The notes: generated from the sequence alone by a model not told the origin. A stretch of 64,000 nt of DNA from Mitsuaria sp. PDC51 (GCF_900113225.1 NZ_FOZE01000001.1:1488001-1552000); one strand, 5' to 3'. Shown: positions 8,334-22,613, counted from the stretch's first letter. A program made the numbers and translations.

Positions 8334-9191
8334 ATGTCCATGCCCCTGCACGGCGCCGAGCTCGACGCCGCCATCACCACGTCCATCGCCACGCTGAAGG
8401 CCACCTTCGGCGAGCAAGGCCCCGAAGTGGCCGTGGTGCTGGGCTCCGGCTGGGCCGGCGCCGTCGACCAGCTGCAGGACGCGAAGCACCTGCCGTATGC
8501 GCAGCTGCCGGCCTTCCCCCAGCCCAAGGTCGAGGGCCACGTGGCCGAGATCGCCGTCGGCCGCGTCGGCCAGCAGCGCGTGGCGATGCTGCGCGGCCGC
8601 GCGCACACCTACGAGAGCGGCGACTGCACCGGCATGGCCGGCGCGATCCGCAGCCTGAAGGCCTGGGGCGTGAAGGTGCTGGTGCTGACGAATGCGTCGG
8701 GCAGCCTGCGCTCGCACCAGCCGCCGGGCAGCCTGATGCTGATCTCGGACCACATCAATGCGCCGCAGCGCTCGCCGCTGACCGGCCTGCCGGGCAGCGA
8801 CCGCTTCTGCGACATGAGCGTCGCCTACGACGCCGAGCTGCGTCAGCAGGGCTTCAAGGTCGCGCGCGACCTCAACATGGTGCTGACCGAAGGCGTGTAC
8901 GTGTGGGCCGTCGGTCCGCACTTCGAGACGCCGGCCGAGATCCGCATGTTCGCCGCCTGGGGCGCGGACGCGGTCGGCATGAGCACCGTGCCGGAGACCA
9001 TCCTGGCGCGTCATGCCGGGCTGCGCGTCGCAGGTCTGGCGCTGATCACCAACATGGCCGCGGGCATGTCGGACGAGGCGCTGACGCACGCGCTGACGCT
9101 GCAGCAGGCCAAGGCCTCGGGCGAGCGCGCGGCGGCCTTCCTGGGCCAGTACTTGGCCTCGTTGGCGACGCTGGCATCGCTCAAGGGCTGA
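8334..9191 (+). CDS. Purine nucleoside phosphorylase (trimeric class)
   Basis: The enzyme cleaves purine nucleosides with phosphate to the free base and (deoxy)ribose-1-phosphate. The 285-residue product matches the trimeric PNP family. It has VVLGSGWAG for phosphate binding near residue 35, TNASGSL at 119-125, and GPHFETPAEIR at 194-204, with Glu198 matching human Glu201. The TNMAAG segment has Asn240 matching human Asn243. The Glu/Asn pair predicts preference for 6-oxopurines (inosine, guanosine, possibly xanthosine as in XapA). A clear AGGAGAG ribosome-binding site is at 8322-8328. A 14-base perfect palindrome lies downstream at 9227. Confidence 0.92.
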   Translation: MSMPLHGAELDAAITTSIATLKATFGEQGPEVAVVLGSGWAGAVDQLQDAKHLPYAQLPAFPQPKVEGHVAEIAVGRVGQQRVAMLRGRAHTYESGDCTGMAGAIRSLKAWGVKVLVLTNASGSLRSHQPPGSLMLISDHINAPQRSPLTGLPGSDRFCDMSVAYDAELRQQGFKVARDLNMVLTEGVYVWAVGPHFETPAEIRMFAAWGADAVGMSTVPETILARHAGLRVAGLALITNMAAGMSDEALTHALTLQQAKASGERAAAFLGQYLASLATLASLKG

Positions 9192-9226
9192 TCCGCCCGG
9201 AAGGCGCAAGATCGGGCCGGTGGTCC

Positions 9227-9240
9227 GGCCTCGCGAGGCC
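9227..9240. other. Perfect 14-base palindrome between PNP and deoC
   Basis: GGCCTCGCGAGGCC is a perfect palindrome without a loop in the 143-base gap between the phosphorylase and deoC. In RNA it could fold only with a few central bases unpaired, and no T-run follows. It may be an operator, a weak hairpin or chance in GC-rich DNA. Confidence 0.3.
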
Positions 9241-9334
9241 GTGATCGCCCCTCCGTCCGGAGCACGGGGCGCGCGGCGCCGTGCGCCGGCCAGCCAACGC
9301 CGCGCGCTGCGTGACGCAGCCCTGGGAGCAGTAG

Positions 9335-10111
9335 ATGAAGACCGAGATGAGTCTTGAACAAGCGGCGCGACTGGCGCTGCAATGCCTGGACCTGACCAGC
9401 CTGAACGACGGCGACACCGCGGCCGACATCGACGCGCTGTGCGCCCGCGCCATCGGCGCGCCGGAGCGCGGCCATGTCGCCGCGGTCTGCGTCTGGCCGC
9501 GCTTCGTCGCGCAGGCGCGTGCCGCCTTGCCCGCGGACATCCGGGTCGCGGCGGTCGCCAATTTCCCCGACGGCAGCCTCGACCTGCCGCGCGTGCTGGC
9601 CGAGGTCGACGCGATCGCGCAGGCCGGCGCGCAGGAGGTCGACGTGGTGCTGCCGTACAAGGCGCTGATGGCGGGGCAATCGACCGAGGTGGCGGAGTTC
9701 CTCGCGGAGGTCCGCCACGCGACGCGCCCGCTGACCTTGAAGGTGATCATCGAATCGGGCGAGCTGGGCTCGCCGGCGCGCATCGCCGAGGCCACGCGCC
9801 AGGCGCTGATGGCCGGGGCCGACTTCGTCAAGACCAGCACCGGCAAGAGCCCGGTGTCGGCCACGCCCGAAGCGGCCGCGACGATGCTGCGCGAGATCGC
9901 GGCGAGCGGCCTGGGCAACGCGGGCTTCAAGGCCTCGGGCGGGATCCGCTCGGTGGCGGATGCGCGCGGCTACCTGCAGCTTGCCGCCGATGCGCTGGGC
10001 GTGAGCGCGCTGACGGCCCAGCGCATGCGCTTCGGCGCCAGCGGGCTGCTGGGCGACATCGAGGCGGTGCTGGCCGGGCAGGACAGCGCGGCCGTCAGCG
10101 CGGCCTACTGA
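9335..10111 (+). CDS. deoC: Deoxyribose-phosphate aldolase
   Basis: The enzyme splits 2-deoxyribose-5-phosphate into acetaldehyde and glyceraldehyde-3-phosphate. The 258-residue TIM barrel has the Schiff-base lysine in FVKTSTGKS (Lys166), the proton-relay Asp103 in EVDVVLPYK and Lys199 in GFKASGGIR. A GGGAGCAG ribosome-binding site lies just before the start. The enzyme would drain deoxyribose-1-phosphate made by the flanking phosphorylases into glycolysis. This requires a phosphopentomutase (deoB), which is not in this window. Confidence 0.94.
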   Translation: MKTEMSLEQAARLALQCLDLTSLNDGDTAADIDALCARAIGAPERGHVAAVCVWPRFVAQARAALPADIRVAAVANFPDGSLDLPRVLAEVDAIAQAGAQEVDVVLPYKALMAGQSTEVAEFLAEVRHATRPLTLKVIIESGELGSPARIAEATRQALMAGADFVKTSTGKSPVSATPEAAATMLREIAASGLGNAGFKASGGIRSVADARGYLQLAADALGVSALTAQRMRFGASGLLGDIEAVLAGQDSAAVSAAY

Positions 10112-10280
10112 CGCGACGACGCACGGGCGCAGAAGCGGCAAAGACGCGACAAAGAAGCGGCTCGGCGAGCGGCGCATCGCGACGAATCCGCGACCTTGCC
10201 GCGATGGCCATCACGAAGCGACGCCCCGGCCGACAAGGGGCGCTGAGACAACGACCACACATCGAAGGGACGCGGCGATC

Positions 10281-11597
10281 ATGCTGGCGCAGGAAATCAT
10301 TCGGGCCAAGCGCGAGGGGCGCGCGCTGGACGAGGCCCAGATCCGGCACTTCGTGCGCGGGCTGGTGGACGGCAGCTGGAGCGAGGGCCAGGTGGCCGCG
10401 CTCGGCATGGCGGTGTTCCTGCGCGGCATGGGACGGGACGAGGCGGTCGCGCTGACGCGCGCGATGATGGACAGCGGCCGCGTGATGCGCTGGCCCGACA
10501 TGCCGGGGCCGGTGCTGGACAAGCACTCGAGCGGTGGCGTGGGCGACAAGCTGAGCCTGATGATCGCGCCGATGGTGGCGGCCTGCGGCGGCTACGTGCC
10601 GATGATCGCGGGCCGTGGCCTGGGGCACACCGGCGGCACCGTCGACAAGCTCGAGGCCATCCCCGGCTACACGACGACGCCGGCGCCGGCGGACTTCGAC
10701 CGCATCGTCCGCACGCTGGGCTGCGCCATCATCGGCCAGACCAGCGACCTGGCGCCCGCCGACAAGCGCTTCTACGCGGTGCGCGACATCACCGCCACCG
10801 TCGAGAGCGTGCCGCTGATCACCGCGAGCATCCTGTCGAAGAAGCTGGCGGCCGGCCTGCAGGGCCTGGCGATGGACATCAAGTGCGGCAACGGCGCCTT
10901 CGCGGCGACCCCCGAGTTCGGCCAGGAGCTGGCGCGCAGCATCGTCGAGGTGGCTGGTGGCGCAGGCCTGCGCACGCGGGCGCTGATCACCGACATGAAC
11001 CAGGTGCTGGGCCGGGAAGTGGGCAACGCGCTGGAGGTGCGCGGGGCCATCGACTACCTGAAGGGCGACGGGCCGCGCGAGGCCCGCACCCATGAACTGA
11101 CGCTCGCGCTGTGCGCCGAGATGCTGGTGCTGGGTGGGCTGGCGCCTGACACGGCGGCCGCGCGCGTGAAGCTGCAGGCGGCGCTGGACAGCGGCGCGGC
11201 GGCGGAGCGCTTCGCGAAGATGGTCGCGGCGCTGGGCGGGCCGGCGGACCTGATGGAGAGGCCGGATGCGTATCTCGCGGCCGCGCCGGTCGTGCGCGCG
11301 GTGCCTGCGCCGCGCGCGGGGCGGGTCGTCGGGATGAAGACGCGGGACATCGGGCTGGTGATCGTGGAGCTGGGCGGCGGCCGGCGCCTGCCGGGCGACG
11401 CGCTCGACATGCGGGTCGGGCTGGATCGCTTCGCGCAATCGGGCGACCTGGTGTCGGCGGGCGATCCGATCGCCTTCGTCCACGCGGCGGACGAGGCCTC
11501 CGCTGAACGCGCGATCGCGCAGGTGCTGGCGGCAGTCACCATCGAGGACGCGCCGAACTGGGCGCCGGCACCGCTCGTCATGGCTGAGTTGGGCTGA
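10281..11597 (+). CDS. deoA: Thymidine phosphorylase
   Basis: The enzyme cleaves thymidine and deoxyuridine to the base and deoxyribose-1-phosphate. The 438 residues are close to E. coli DeoA (440). The glycosyltransferase family 3 phosphate loop KHSSGGVGDK is at 81-90, followed by MIAGRGLGHTGGTVDKLE, and TSDLAPADKRFYAVRDIT binds the pyrimidine. A C-terminal PYNP-type domain carries GDLVSAGDPIAFVHA. It is the last gene of the nucleoside unit, 169 bases after deoC. A separate TAGAAT promoter element for trmB follows its stop. Confidence 0.94.
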   Translation: MLAQEIIRAKREGRALDEAQIRHFVRGLVDGSWSEGQVAALGMAVFLRGMGRDEAVALTRAMMDSGRVMRWPDMPGPVLDKHSSGGVGDKLSLMIAPMVAACGGYVPMIAGRGLGHTGGTVDKLEAIPGYTTTPAPADFDRIVRTLGCAIIGQTSDLAPADKRFYAVRDITATVESVPLITASILSKKLAAGLQGLAMDIKCGNGAFAATPEFGQELARSIVEVAGGAGLRTRALITDMNQVLGREVGNALEVRGAIDYLKGDGPREARTHELTLALCAEMLVLGGLAPDTAAARVKLQAALDSGAAAERFAKMVAALGGPADLMERPDAYLAAAPVVRAVPAPRAGRVVGMKTRDIGLVIVELGGGRRLPGDALDMRVGLDRFAQSGDLVSAGDPIAFVHAADEASAERAIAQVLAAVTIEDAPNWAPAPLVMAELG

Positions 11598-11618
11598 CTG
11601 CGGGGCGATGCCGATCGG

Positions 11619-11624
11619 TAGAAT
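11619..11624 (+). promoter_or_regulatory. Candidate -10 element for trmB
   Basis: TAGAAT followed by CCGGCCCC lies 27 bases before the trmB start. It repeats the TAGAAT-plus-CCGG pattern seen before purL and the nucleoside operon. No clear -35 hexamer is seen. Confidence 0.4.
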
Positions 11625-11651
11625 CCGGCCCCTCGTTCCCTGATTCCCGCC

Positions 11652-12413
11652 ATGCCCGATTCCATCGACCCCAACGACGATCCCATCGACAGCGACGACG
11701 CCAGCGAATCGCCGGCGGGCGAGGGCGCCAACCACCCGCGCGCCCGCATCCGCAGCTTCGTCGTGCGCGCGGGTCGCATGGGCACCGGGCAGATCAAGGC
11801 GCTCGCGGAACTCGGCCCCAAGTTCGTGCTGCCGTTCAAGCCCGAAGCGCTCGACTACGAAGCCACCTTCGGCCGAAAGGCGCCCGTGGTCTTCGAGATC
11901 GGCTTCGGCATGGGCGGCCCGACCGCCCAGATCGCCCGGACCTTGCCGGGGACCGACTTCATCGGCTGCGAGGTCCACGAGCCCGGCGTCGGTGCGCTGC
12001 TCAAGCTGATCGGCGAGCAGGACATCCCGAACATCCGCATCTTCCAGCACGACGCCGTCGAGGTGCTGGACCAGATGATCCCGCCGGGCTCGCTGGCCGG
12101 CGTGCACATCTACTTCCCTGACCCCTGGCACAAGAAGCGGCACAACAAGCGCCGCCTGGTGCAGCCGCCGTTCGTCGCCAAGCTGGTGAAGCACCTCGCG
12201 CCGGGCGGCTACCTGCACCTGGCCACCGACTGGGAGCCATACGCCCAGCAGATGCTGGAAGTGCTGAGCGCCGATCCGGACCTGGTGAATGCCTCGTCCC
12301 GCGCCGACGGCTACGCCGACAAGCCGGACTACCGCCCGCTCACCAAGTTCGAGCATCGCGGCCTGAAGCTGGGTCACGGCGTCTGGGACCTGGTCTTCAA
12401 GCGCAAGGGCTGA
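11652..12413 (+). CDS. trmB: tRNA (guanine-N7-)-methyltransferase
   Basis: TrmB makes 7-methylguanosine at position 46 of the tRNA variable loop, using S-adenosylmethionine. The 253-residue product has the SAM-binding EIGFGMGG at 82-89, [10 protein letters not shown], and the family signature [15 protein letters not shown] near residue 155. It ends with the [11 protein letters not shown] region and the C-terminal TKFEHRG that binds tRNA. The first 27 residues are highly acidic ([17 protein letters not shown]) and are probably a disordered extension. A second housekeeping gene, coaBC, starts 125 bases downstream from its own promoter-like element. Confidence 0.95.
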   Translation: MPDSIDPNDDPIDSDDASESPAGEGANHPRARIRSFVVRAGRMGTGQIKALAELGPKFVLPFKPEALDYEATFGRKAPVVFEIGFGMGGPTAQIARTLPGTDFIGCEVHEPGVGALLKLIGEQDIPNIRIFQHDAVEVLDQMIPPGSLAGVHIYFPDPWHKKRHNKRRLVQPPFVAKLVKHLAPGGYLHLATDWEPYAQQMLEVLSADPDLVNASSRADGYADKPDYRPLTKFEHRGLKLGHGVWDLVFKRKG

Positions 12414-12524
12414 ATCGCGCCGCTGGCCCCGCGACCGCGCGGCCGCGGTGCATCGCTGCGTGACCAAGGTCAGGCACGGACCGGCCCGCAAGGCCATTCA
12501 AGGCCGTCAAAAGGGGCGCGCTGG

Positions 12525-12530
12525 TAGAGT
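12525..12530 (+). promoter_or_regulatory. Candidate -10 element for coaBC
   Basis: TAGAGT followed by TCCGCCCC ends 8 bases before the coaBC ATG. A start point 6-7 bases downstream of this hexamer falls at about 12536-12537, so the mRNA would have almost no leader. No Shine-Dalgarno sequence is seen in the bases before the ATG. Confidence 0.4.
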
Positions 12531-12538
12531 TCCGCCCC

Positions 12539-13768
12539 ATGTCCGAATCCAACTCCCTCGCCGGTCGGCACATCCTGCTGGGCCTGTCCGGCGGCATCGC
12601 CTGCTACAAGATCGCCGAGCTCACCCGGCTGCTGGTCAAGGCCGGCGCCACGGTGCAGGTCGTGATGACCGAGGCCGCCGAGGCCTTCATCACGCCGGTG
12701 ACGATGCAGGCGCTGTCGAACCGGCCGGTCTTCACCAGCCAATGGGATGCGCGGCCCGAGAACAACATGGCGCACATCAACCTCACCCGAGAGGCCGATG
12801 TGATGCTGATCGCGCCGGCCAGCGCGGACATGATCGCCAAGCTGGCCCAGGGCCGCGCCGACGAACTGCTGTCGCTGACCGCGCTGGCGCGCCCGGCCCA
12901 GCGCTGCGCGCTGCTGCTGGCGCCGGCGATGAACCGCGAGATGTGGGCCCATCCCGCCACGCAGCGCAACCTGGCGCAGGTCCGGGCGGACGGCGCGCAG
13001 GTGCTGGGCGTCGGCAGCGGCGACCAGGCCTGCGGCGAAGTCGGCGATGGCCGGATGCTGGAGCCGCAGCAGTTGCTCGAGCACGTCGTCTCCCACTTCC
13101 AGCCCAAGGTGCTGGCCGGACGCAAGCTGCTGATCACCGCGGGCCCGACCTACGAGGCGATCGATCCGGTGCGCGGCATCACCAACCGCTCCAGCGGCAA
13201 GATGGGGTTCGCCATCGCGCGCGCGGCGGCGGAGGCCGGGGCCGAGGTGACGCTGGTGGCCGGCCCGGTGCACCTGCCCACGCCGCTGGGCGTGACCCGC
13301 ATCGACGTGCAGAGCGCGCGCGAGATGCTGGACGCGGTGCTGCCGCGCGCGGCGACGCACCAGGTCTTCGTCGCCACGGCGGCGGTGGCGGACTGGCGGC
13401 CGGCGCAGGCGGCCGAGCACAAGATCAAGAAGAACGCCAAGGCCGGCGAGGCGGTCGCGCCCGCGCTGGCGCTGGCCGAGAACCCCGACATCCTGGCCAC
13501 GGTGGCCGCGCTGCCGCAGCCGCCGCTGTGCGTCGGTTTCGCGGCGGAGAGCCAGGACCTGATCAAGCACGCGCGCGAGAAGCGCCAGCGCAAGAACGTG
13601 CCGCTGATCGTGGCCAATGTCGGACCGGCGACCTTCGGCCAGGACGACAACGCGCTGACGCTGGTCGACGCGCGCGGCGAGCGCGAGCTCTCCCGTGCCG
13701 ACAAGCTGACGCTGGCCCGCGAGCTGGTGCGCGAGATCGCGCAGCGGCTCACCACCTACACTGCCTGA
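12539..13768 (+). CDS. coaBC: Bifunctional phosphopantothenoylcysteine decarboxylase / phosphopantothenate-cysteine ligase
   Basis: CoaBC carries out the second and third steps of coenzyme A synthesis. The 409-residue protein has an N-terminal flavoprotein domain: [14 protein letters not shown] at about 12-25, the catalytic His in [26 protein letters not shown], and the substrate clamp CGEVGDGRM near 163-171. The CoaB domain begins at about 190 with [16 protein letters not shown], the dimer and CTP-site segment NRSSGKMG, and the NPDILATVA region. The length is normal. It sits upstream of dut, a pairing common in proteobacteria. Confidence 0.95.
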   Translation: MSESNSLAGRHILLGLSGGIACYKIAELTRLLVKAGATVQVVMTEAAEAFITPVTMQALSNRPVFTSQWDARPENNMAHINLTREADVMLIAPASADMIAKLAQGRADELLSLTALARPAQRCALLLAPAMNREMWAHPATQRNLAQVRADGAQVLGVGSGDQACGEVGDGRMLEPQQLLEHVVSHFQPKVLAGRKLLITAGPTYEAIDPVRGITNRSSGKMGFAIARAAAEAGAEVTLVAGPVHLPTPLGVTRIDVQSAREMLDAVLPRAATHQVFVATAAVADWRPAQAAEHKIKKNAKAGEAVAPALALAENPDILATVAALPQPPLCVGFAAESQDLIKHAREKRQRKNVPLIVANVGPATFGQDDNALTLVDARGERELSRADKLTLARELVREIAQRLTTYTA

Positions 13769-13896
13769 CTTTCCGCCGCGCGCGGTGCGCCGTCCGGCGC
13801 GCGCGTCGCCCGAAGCGCTCACGCCGCCCCGGCCGTTCCGGGGGCGAGGGCGGCGATGGGCGATGGCGGCATCCCGACTCTCTTCCCGTTGACTCC

Positions 13897-14346
13897 ATGA
13901 CCACCATCGATCTCAAGGTGCTCGACCGCCGCATGGCCGAGCAGCTTCCCGCCTACGCGACGACCGGCAGCGCCGGCCTGGACCTGCGCGCCTGCCTGGA
14001 CGAGGCGATCACGCTCGCGCCGGGCGACACGGTGCTGGTGCCGACGGGCCTGGCGATCCACATCGGCGACGCCGGCCTGGCGGCGATGATCCTGCCGCGC
14101 TCGGGTCTGGGCCACAAGCATGGCGTGGTGCTGGGCAACCTCGTGGGCCTGATCGACTCCGACTACCAGGGCCAGCTGATGGTCAGCGTGTGGAACCGTG
14201 GCAAGGACAGCTTCACCATCCAGCCGATGGAGCGCATCGCGCAGATGGTGATCGTGCCGGTGGTGCAGCCGACCTTCCGCGTGGTCGATGACTTCGACGC
14301 CTCCTCGCGCGGCGAGGGTGGTTTCGGCTCGACCGGCAAGGCCTGA
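13897..14346 (+). CDS. dut: dUTP diphosphatase
   Basis: The enzyme hydrolyses dUTP to dUMP, keeping uracil out of DNA and feeding dTMP synthesis. The 149-residue trimeric dUTPase has all five motifs: SAGLDLRA (1), [10 protein letters not shown] (2), [10 protein letters not shown] with the catalytic Asp (3), [10 protein letters not shown] (4) and the C-terminal [10 protein letters not shown] (5). The start at 13897 gives the standard length. A longer frame upstream is coaBC sequence in another frame. Confidence 0.95.
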   Translation: MTTIDLKVLDRRMAEQLPAYATTGSAGLDLRACLDEAITLAPGDTVLVPTGLAIHIGDAGLAAMILPRSGLGHKHGVVLGNLVGLIDSDYQGQLMVSVWNRGKDSFTIQPMERIAQMVIVPVVQPTFRVVDDFDASSRGEGGFGSTGKA

Positions 14347-14418
14347 CCCGGGCCACCACCCCGCGCAGCCCACGCTGCGACTCGCAGGCCGGAGTCAGCG
14401 AGCGCGTGTGGGGCCGGA

Positions 14419-14452
14419 ATGGGGCTTGGGGTTCCCGGACGGGAGGCCCCAT
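14419..14452. terminator. Possible hairpin between convergent dut and amidohydrolase
   Basis: ATGGGGC (14419-14425) pairs perfectly with GCCCCAT (14446-14452), and a TCCC/GGGA inner stem lies between. The hairpin sits in the 140-base gap between the convergent dut and amidohydrolase genes and could stop transcription in both directions. There is no T-run on either side, so this is not a classical intrinsic terminator. Confidence 0.35.
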
Positions 14453-14486
14453 GCCCCGTGGAGAGCCCGCGCCTGGCCGTCCGAGG

Positions 14487-17852
<3,366 letters not shown>

Positions 17853-18013
17853 TGGGGCACCCTGGGATGAGAGTGCCGGGAGCATATTCGTCGACCCTTG
17901 GCGAAACCGGGAGGGTTTGCGAGGGCATGACGAATGGACGTGCGAGGGGCGTCAAAAGTGGTTTGTGCAGGCGCTCGTCGCTGGATCCGTTCGGCCGGCG
18001 CCGGGCGCGATGC

Positions 18014-19252
18014 TCAGCGTCCGTGCATCAGACCGCCCTCCCACACCTCGGACATGTCGGCGAGCAAGGTCTTCGGAATACGGTCGTCCCCGACCGCAGT
18101 GTCGAGGGTTTCTCGCATCGCGGCGGCGATGCGAGAGAGCACCGGCTTGGGCGCGTCGACGCCGCAGAGCCTGCCGAACTGGATCAGTTCCTCCGTCGTC
18201 GGATAGGCCTTCGTCGCATGTCGGCCGGCGAAGAGCTTGAGCGCCAGGGTGCGGTCCTCCAGCTCCGGTCCGCCGGCGTATTGCGTGTAGCGATAGACCG
18301 CCGTGGTCACGACGTCGAACATCGGCGCGAGCCATGCATCCTGGGCCGATCGATAAAGGACGCCGAAGTTCTTGAGGTGCGCATCGCCATTGCGGACCAT
18401 CACCGAGAACGCCACCTGTTCAAAGAACCGACGCAATTGCGGCGGCGGCAGGCCGATCAGTTGCAGCAGTTCGGCGACACGCTGGTAGCTGCCGTGGTAC
18501 TTGCGGTCCGAGAGGATGTCCCGCACCCGCTTGCCGGACAGCGCCGCCACGTCCTCGAATCCCAAGCGCTCCACATTCCCGCCCGGACGCGCGATCACGT
18601 CGAAGCGGTCGACCAGCAGCAACTGACCGTCGTCGGAGAGGTCAAAGCCTGGCACCTCGATGCCTGCGCGTTGGGCCGCGCTCAGGCAGAGGAACTCGTT
18701 CGCCGCCAGGCCGGGATAGGCCGGGCTGGCCGCTTTGACGATGAGCGATGGGATGGGCACCGTCGGCCGGTCCGGCACCATGATCTTGGGCTGCATCCCG
18801 GCGATGCCGGCGCCGGTGTTCAAGTAGGCGCGAACCAGCTCGTCGAACAGCTCCGGCGTGTAGCGCATTCGAAGCAGCGAGTCGCGGCTCAGTGTTTGCG
18901 CGCGCGGAGAGGGGACCGCGCCCGGCATCGTGAAGCCCAGTCGCCCGATGCCGTTCTCCCCGATCAGGGCGAGCAGATGCATCGGCGTGGTCGGCTGTTT
19001 CGGGAACAGCTGCCGGATCCTCATGAACAGATCGCCTTCCGGCAGGTTCTGATCCATGGAGGGGAACAGGTCGCCGGCCTGCCAACTCAGCTTGGCGCTC
19101 GGCGGCATCAGCAGCGACACAGCGGGCTGATCCGGCGACGGATCGAGGTAGCGGAACTCGTAGGTCGAGCCTTTGACGAGTTGACCGGCCTGGCGCAAAG
19201 CGCCGATGCTGACGTCGAGCAGCGGGAGCTTGTCAGGCAGCATCGTCGTCAT
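18014..19252 (-). CDS. hipA: HipA-type serine/threonine kinase toxin
   Basis: HipA toxins phosphorylate a target such as glutamyl-tRNA synthetase and cause growth arrest. The 412-residue product has an N-terminal HipA domain and then the kinase core: GAGIAGMQPKIMV (glycine-rich loop), SLIVKAASPAYPGL with the ATP-binding lysine, and LLLVDRFDV. The catalytic loop is VRNGDAHLKNFGVLY and the metal-binding Asp is in LAPMFDVVTTAVY. The Ser150 that E. coli HipA autophosphorylates in its SIAGAQEK loop appears as glycine here. The gene overlaps hipB; ATGs at 19273, 19252 and 19243 are all in frame. I chose 19252, which overlaps the hipB stop by 20 bases. Confidence 0.85.
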   Translation of the reverse strand: MTTMLPDKLPLLDVSIGALRQAGQLVKGSTYEFRYLDPSPDQPAVSLLMPPSAKLSWQAGDLFPSMDQNLPEGDLFMRIRQLFPKQPTTPMHLLALIGENGIGRLGFTMPGAVPSPRAQTLSRDSLLRMRYTPELFDELVRAYLNTGAGIAGMQPKIMVPDRPTVPIPSLIVKAASPAYPGLAANEFLCLSAAQRAGIEVPGFDLSDDGQLLLVDRFDVIARPGGNVERLGFEDVAALSGKRVRDILSDRKYHGSYQRVAELLQLIGLPPPQLRRFFEQVAFSVMVRNGDAHLKNFGVLYRSAQDAWLAPMFDVVTTAVYRYTQYAGGPELEDRTLALKLFAGRHATKAYPTTEELIQFGRLCGVDAPKPVLSRIAAAMRETLDTAVGDDRIPKTLLADMSEVWEGGLMHGR

Positions 19253-19505
19253 CCCGGGCGAAGCGTTCGGCAAGCTCCTCCATCGTCGGCATGCCCGCTC
19301 GTTCGAAACGGATGCGCAAACCCAGCGCCCGGGTCACGGCCATGAGCGAGGAGACGGTGGATTCCTGCCCCGCCTCCAAGCGGTAGATCACCTCGCGCAC
19401 GCGATTGGACAGGGAGGCCAGTTCCGTTTTCGACAGGCCTTTCGACTCGCGTTGCTCCTTCAGGATCAACCCGATGTCCTCTGGAAAGCTGGCAGTGTCA
19501 GTCAT
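19233..19505 (-). CDS. hipB: HipB-type antitoxin / autoregulator
   Basis: This 90-residue XRE-family DNA-binding protein pairs with the HipA kinase. The helix-turn-helix covers roughly residues 9-62: ILKEQRESKGLSKTELASLS then VREVIYRLEAGQESTVSSL. It ends in an acidic tail (ARDDDDAA), a form often degraded or contacted in antitoxins. I chose the ATG at 19505 over the upstream Met at 19574, because the longer form would run through the operator and promoter elements. Four GCAAGC/GCTTGC sites surround the start, consistent with autorepression. No Shine-Dalgarno sequence precedes the ATG. Confidence 0.85.
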   Translation of the reverse strand: MTDTASFPEDIGLILKEQRESKGLSKTELASLSNRVREVIYRLEAGQESTVSSLMAVTRALGLRIRFERAGMPTMEELAERFARDDDDAA

Positions 19506-19506
19506 G

Positions 19507-19627
19507 GCTTGCAATTTATGCACAATGTTTATTTTTTGCAAGCTACAGCTGACGTTTAATAGAGGTAACTGCAAGCCGTGGCTTGCAAAGAGGTCGAATT
19601 ACGTGAAGTTTGCAAGCCATAGCTTGC
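19507..19627. promoter_or_regulatory. hipBA operator array (GCAAGC-N4-GCTTGC)
   Basis: Two full palindromes, GCAAGCCGTGGCTTGC (19571-19586) and GCAAGCCATAGCTTGC (19612-19627), are spaced 41 bases start to start, about four helical turns. Two single half-sites lie nearer the gene: GCTTGCAA at 19507-19514, abutting the hipB start codon, and TTGCAAGC at 19536-19543, inside the predicted -35 region. HipB-type antitoxins bind such spaced inverted repeats cooperatively with HipA, so this is the likely autoregulatory region. The block is conspicuously AT-richer than its surroundings. Confidence 0.75.
19513..19541 (-). promoter_or_regulatory. Candidate hipBA promoter
   Basis: On the minus strand TTGCAA (19541-19536) and TAAATT (19518-19513) are separated by exactly 17 bases and resemble -35 and -10 hexamers with 4/6 matches each. 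The predicted start point falls at 19506-19507, one or two bases before the hipB ATG, which suggests a leaderless mRNA. The -35 element overlaps an operator half-site. Confidence 0.5.
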
Positions 19628-19746
19628 ATTCATTGAACGGCGTGGACAGACATGCCGCATGCCATCCGCCTTCTCAGCAGCTTGAATCGGCAGGCATGCA
19701 CCGGGCTGACAGCGCATGTCGGGTGGTACCGGCGAAATCAGCGCAG

Positions 19747-19774
19747 AAATGAAATCGGGCCGCGAATGCGGCCC
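19747..19774 (-). terminator. Intrinsic terminator of fusA
   Basis: On the minus strand, after the fusA stop, GGGCCGC pairs with GCGGCCC around the 4-base loop ATTC and is followed by GATTTCATTT. The stem is seven G-C pairs. It stands 30 bases after the stop codon. Confidence 0.7.
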
Positions 19775-19803
19775 GTCCCTTTACTGCAACGCGCGTGGCG
19801 CGT

Positions 19804-21906
<2,103 letters not shown>

Positions 21907-22216
21907 GGTGGTCTCCAGTGGCGATGAACGACCCGGGGACGCCAGCTTCATGGGAGGCGGCCGTCGGGTCCGAAAGCCGATCAATGTAGCGACAAGCCAT
22001 GACGGCCGCCATCCGCCGCATGGAAGAGCCCCGGCGCCCTGGGGATGAGTCTTCCGGCCCCCGTCCGAGGGCACGGCGGCGTCACTTTTTCCTCCGGCGC
22101 GGCCGGCATCCCCTGAATGAGGGGCGCCGCCGCGGGCGAATTCCGGAGTTTCCGGGCGGTTACGTCACGTCACATCGATACATTCGCTCACTCGAACGAG
22201 ATATCAGGGAGTTGCG
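21907..22216. other. Divergent intergenic region fusA / small secreted protein
   Basis: These 310 bases between divergent genes contain no convincing coding frame. Near the plus-strand gene is ttacgtcacgtcacatcgat with a short GTCAC direct repeat at 22165-22176. A gatacatt stretch at 22182 could be a -10 element. Nothing else stands out. Confidence 0.45.
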
Positions 22217-22513
22217 GTGAGATCGAACGTTTTTGTCAGCCTGTTGGCATCAGGCGCCCTGGGCATGAGCGTCATGGCGGGCCCGGTCGTCGCCCGGGCC
22301 GCCCCGGTGGTGGAAGTCGGCATGAACTGCACGGTGGCCGATGGCTGGTGGTCGCTGGATCGCGAGCGGCCGGTGCAGCCCGAGCCGGTCAAGGTGGTGG
22401 CGATCAAGGCGCTGACCACCGGTGCGCCGGGGGCCTGGGTGCAGCCCTCGCGGGGCAAGCTGACCGAGCACCAGCTGCACATCGCGCTGGACCGCCTCAG
22501 CGAGTGCCGCTGA
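22217..22513 (+). CDS. Small secreted protein, unknown function
   Basis: I do not recognise this family. The 98-residue frame starts at GTG (22217), four bases after a good GGGAG ribosome-binding sequence. It has a signal peptide (MRSNVFVSLLASGALGMSVM, cleavage near ARA-APVVE). The mature part of about 70 residues has two cysteines, in GMNCTVADGWWSLD and at the end in SECR, so it could carry a disulfide. The central part is short and charged (RERPVQPEPVKVVAIK). It is a single gene between fusA and purL, with no partner. Confidence 0.6.
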   Translation: MRSNVFVSLLASGALGMSVMAGPVVARAAPVVEVGMNCTVADGWWSLDRERPVQPEPVKVVAIKALTTGAPGAWVQPSRGKLTEHQLHIALDRLSECR

Positions 22514-22607
22514 AGGGGGAACGGGAGGGCGCCCCAAGGTCGGTCCGGGAGGGCCGCCGAAGGGGCGTGCCGGCCGGGGTAAACCCGGGTCGTCCGGCGG
22601 CGCTGGC

Positions 22608-22613
22608 TAGAAT
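22608..22613 (+). promoter_or_regulatory. Candidate -10 element for purL
   Basis: GGCTAGAATGCCGGGC carries TAGAAT followed by GCCGGGC, 48 bases before the purL ATG. It is almost identical to the element before the nucleoside operon (TTAGAATGCCCGGC). Confidence 0.4.
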
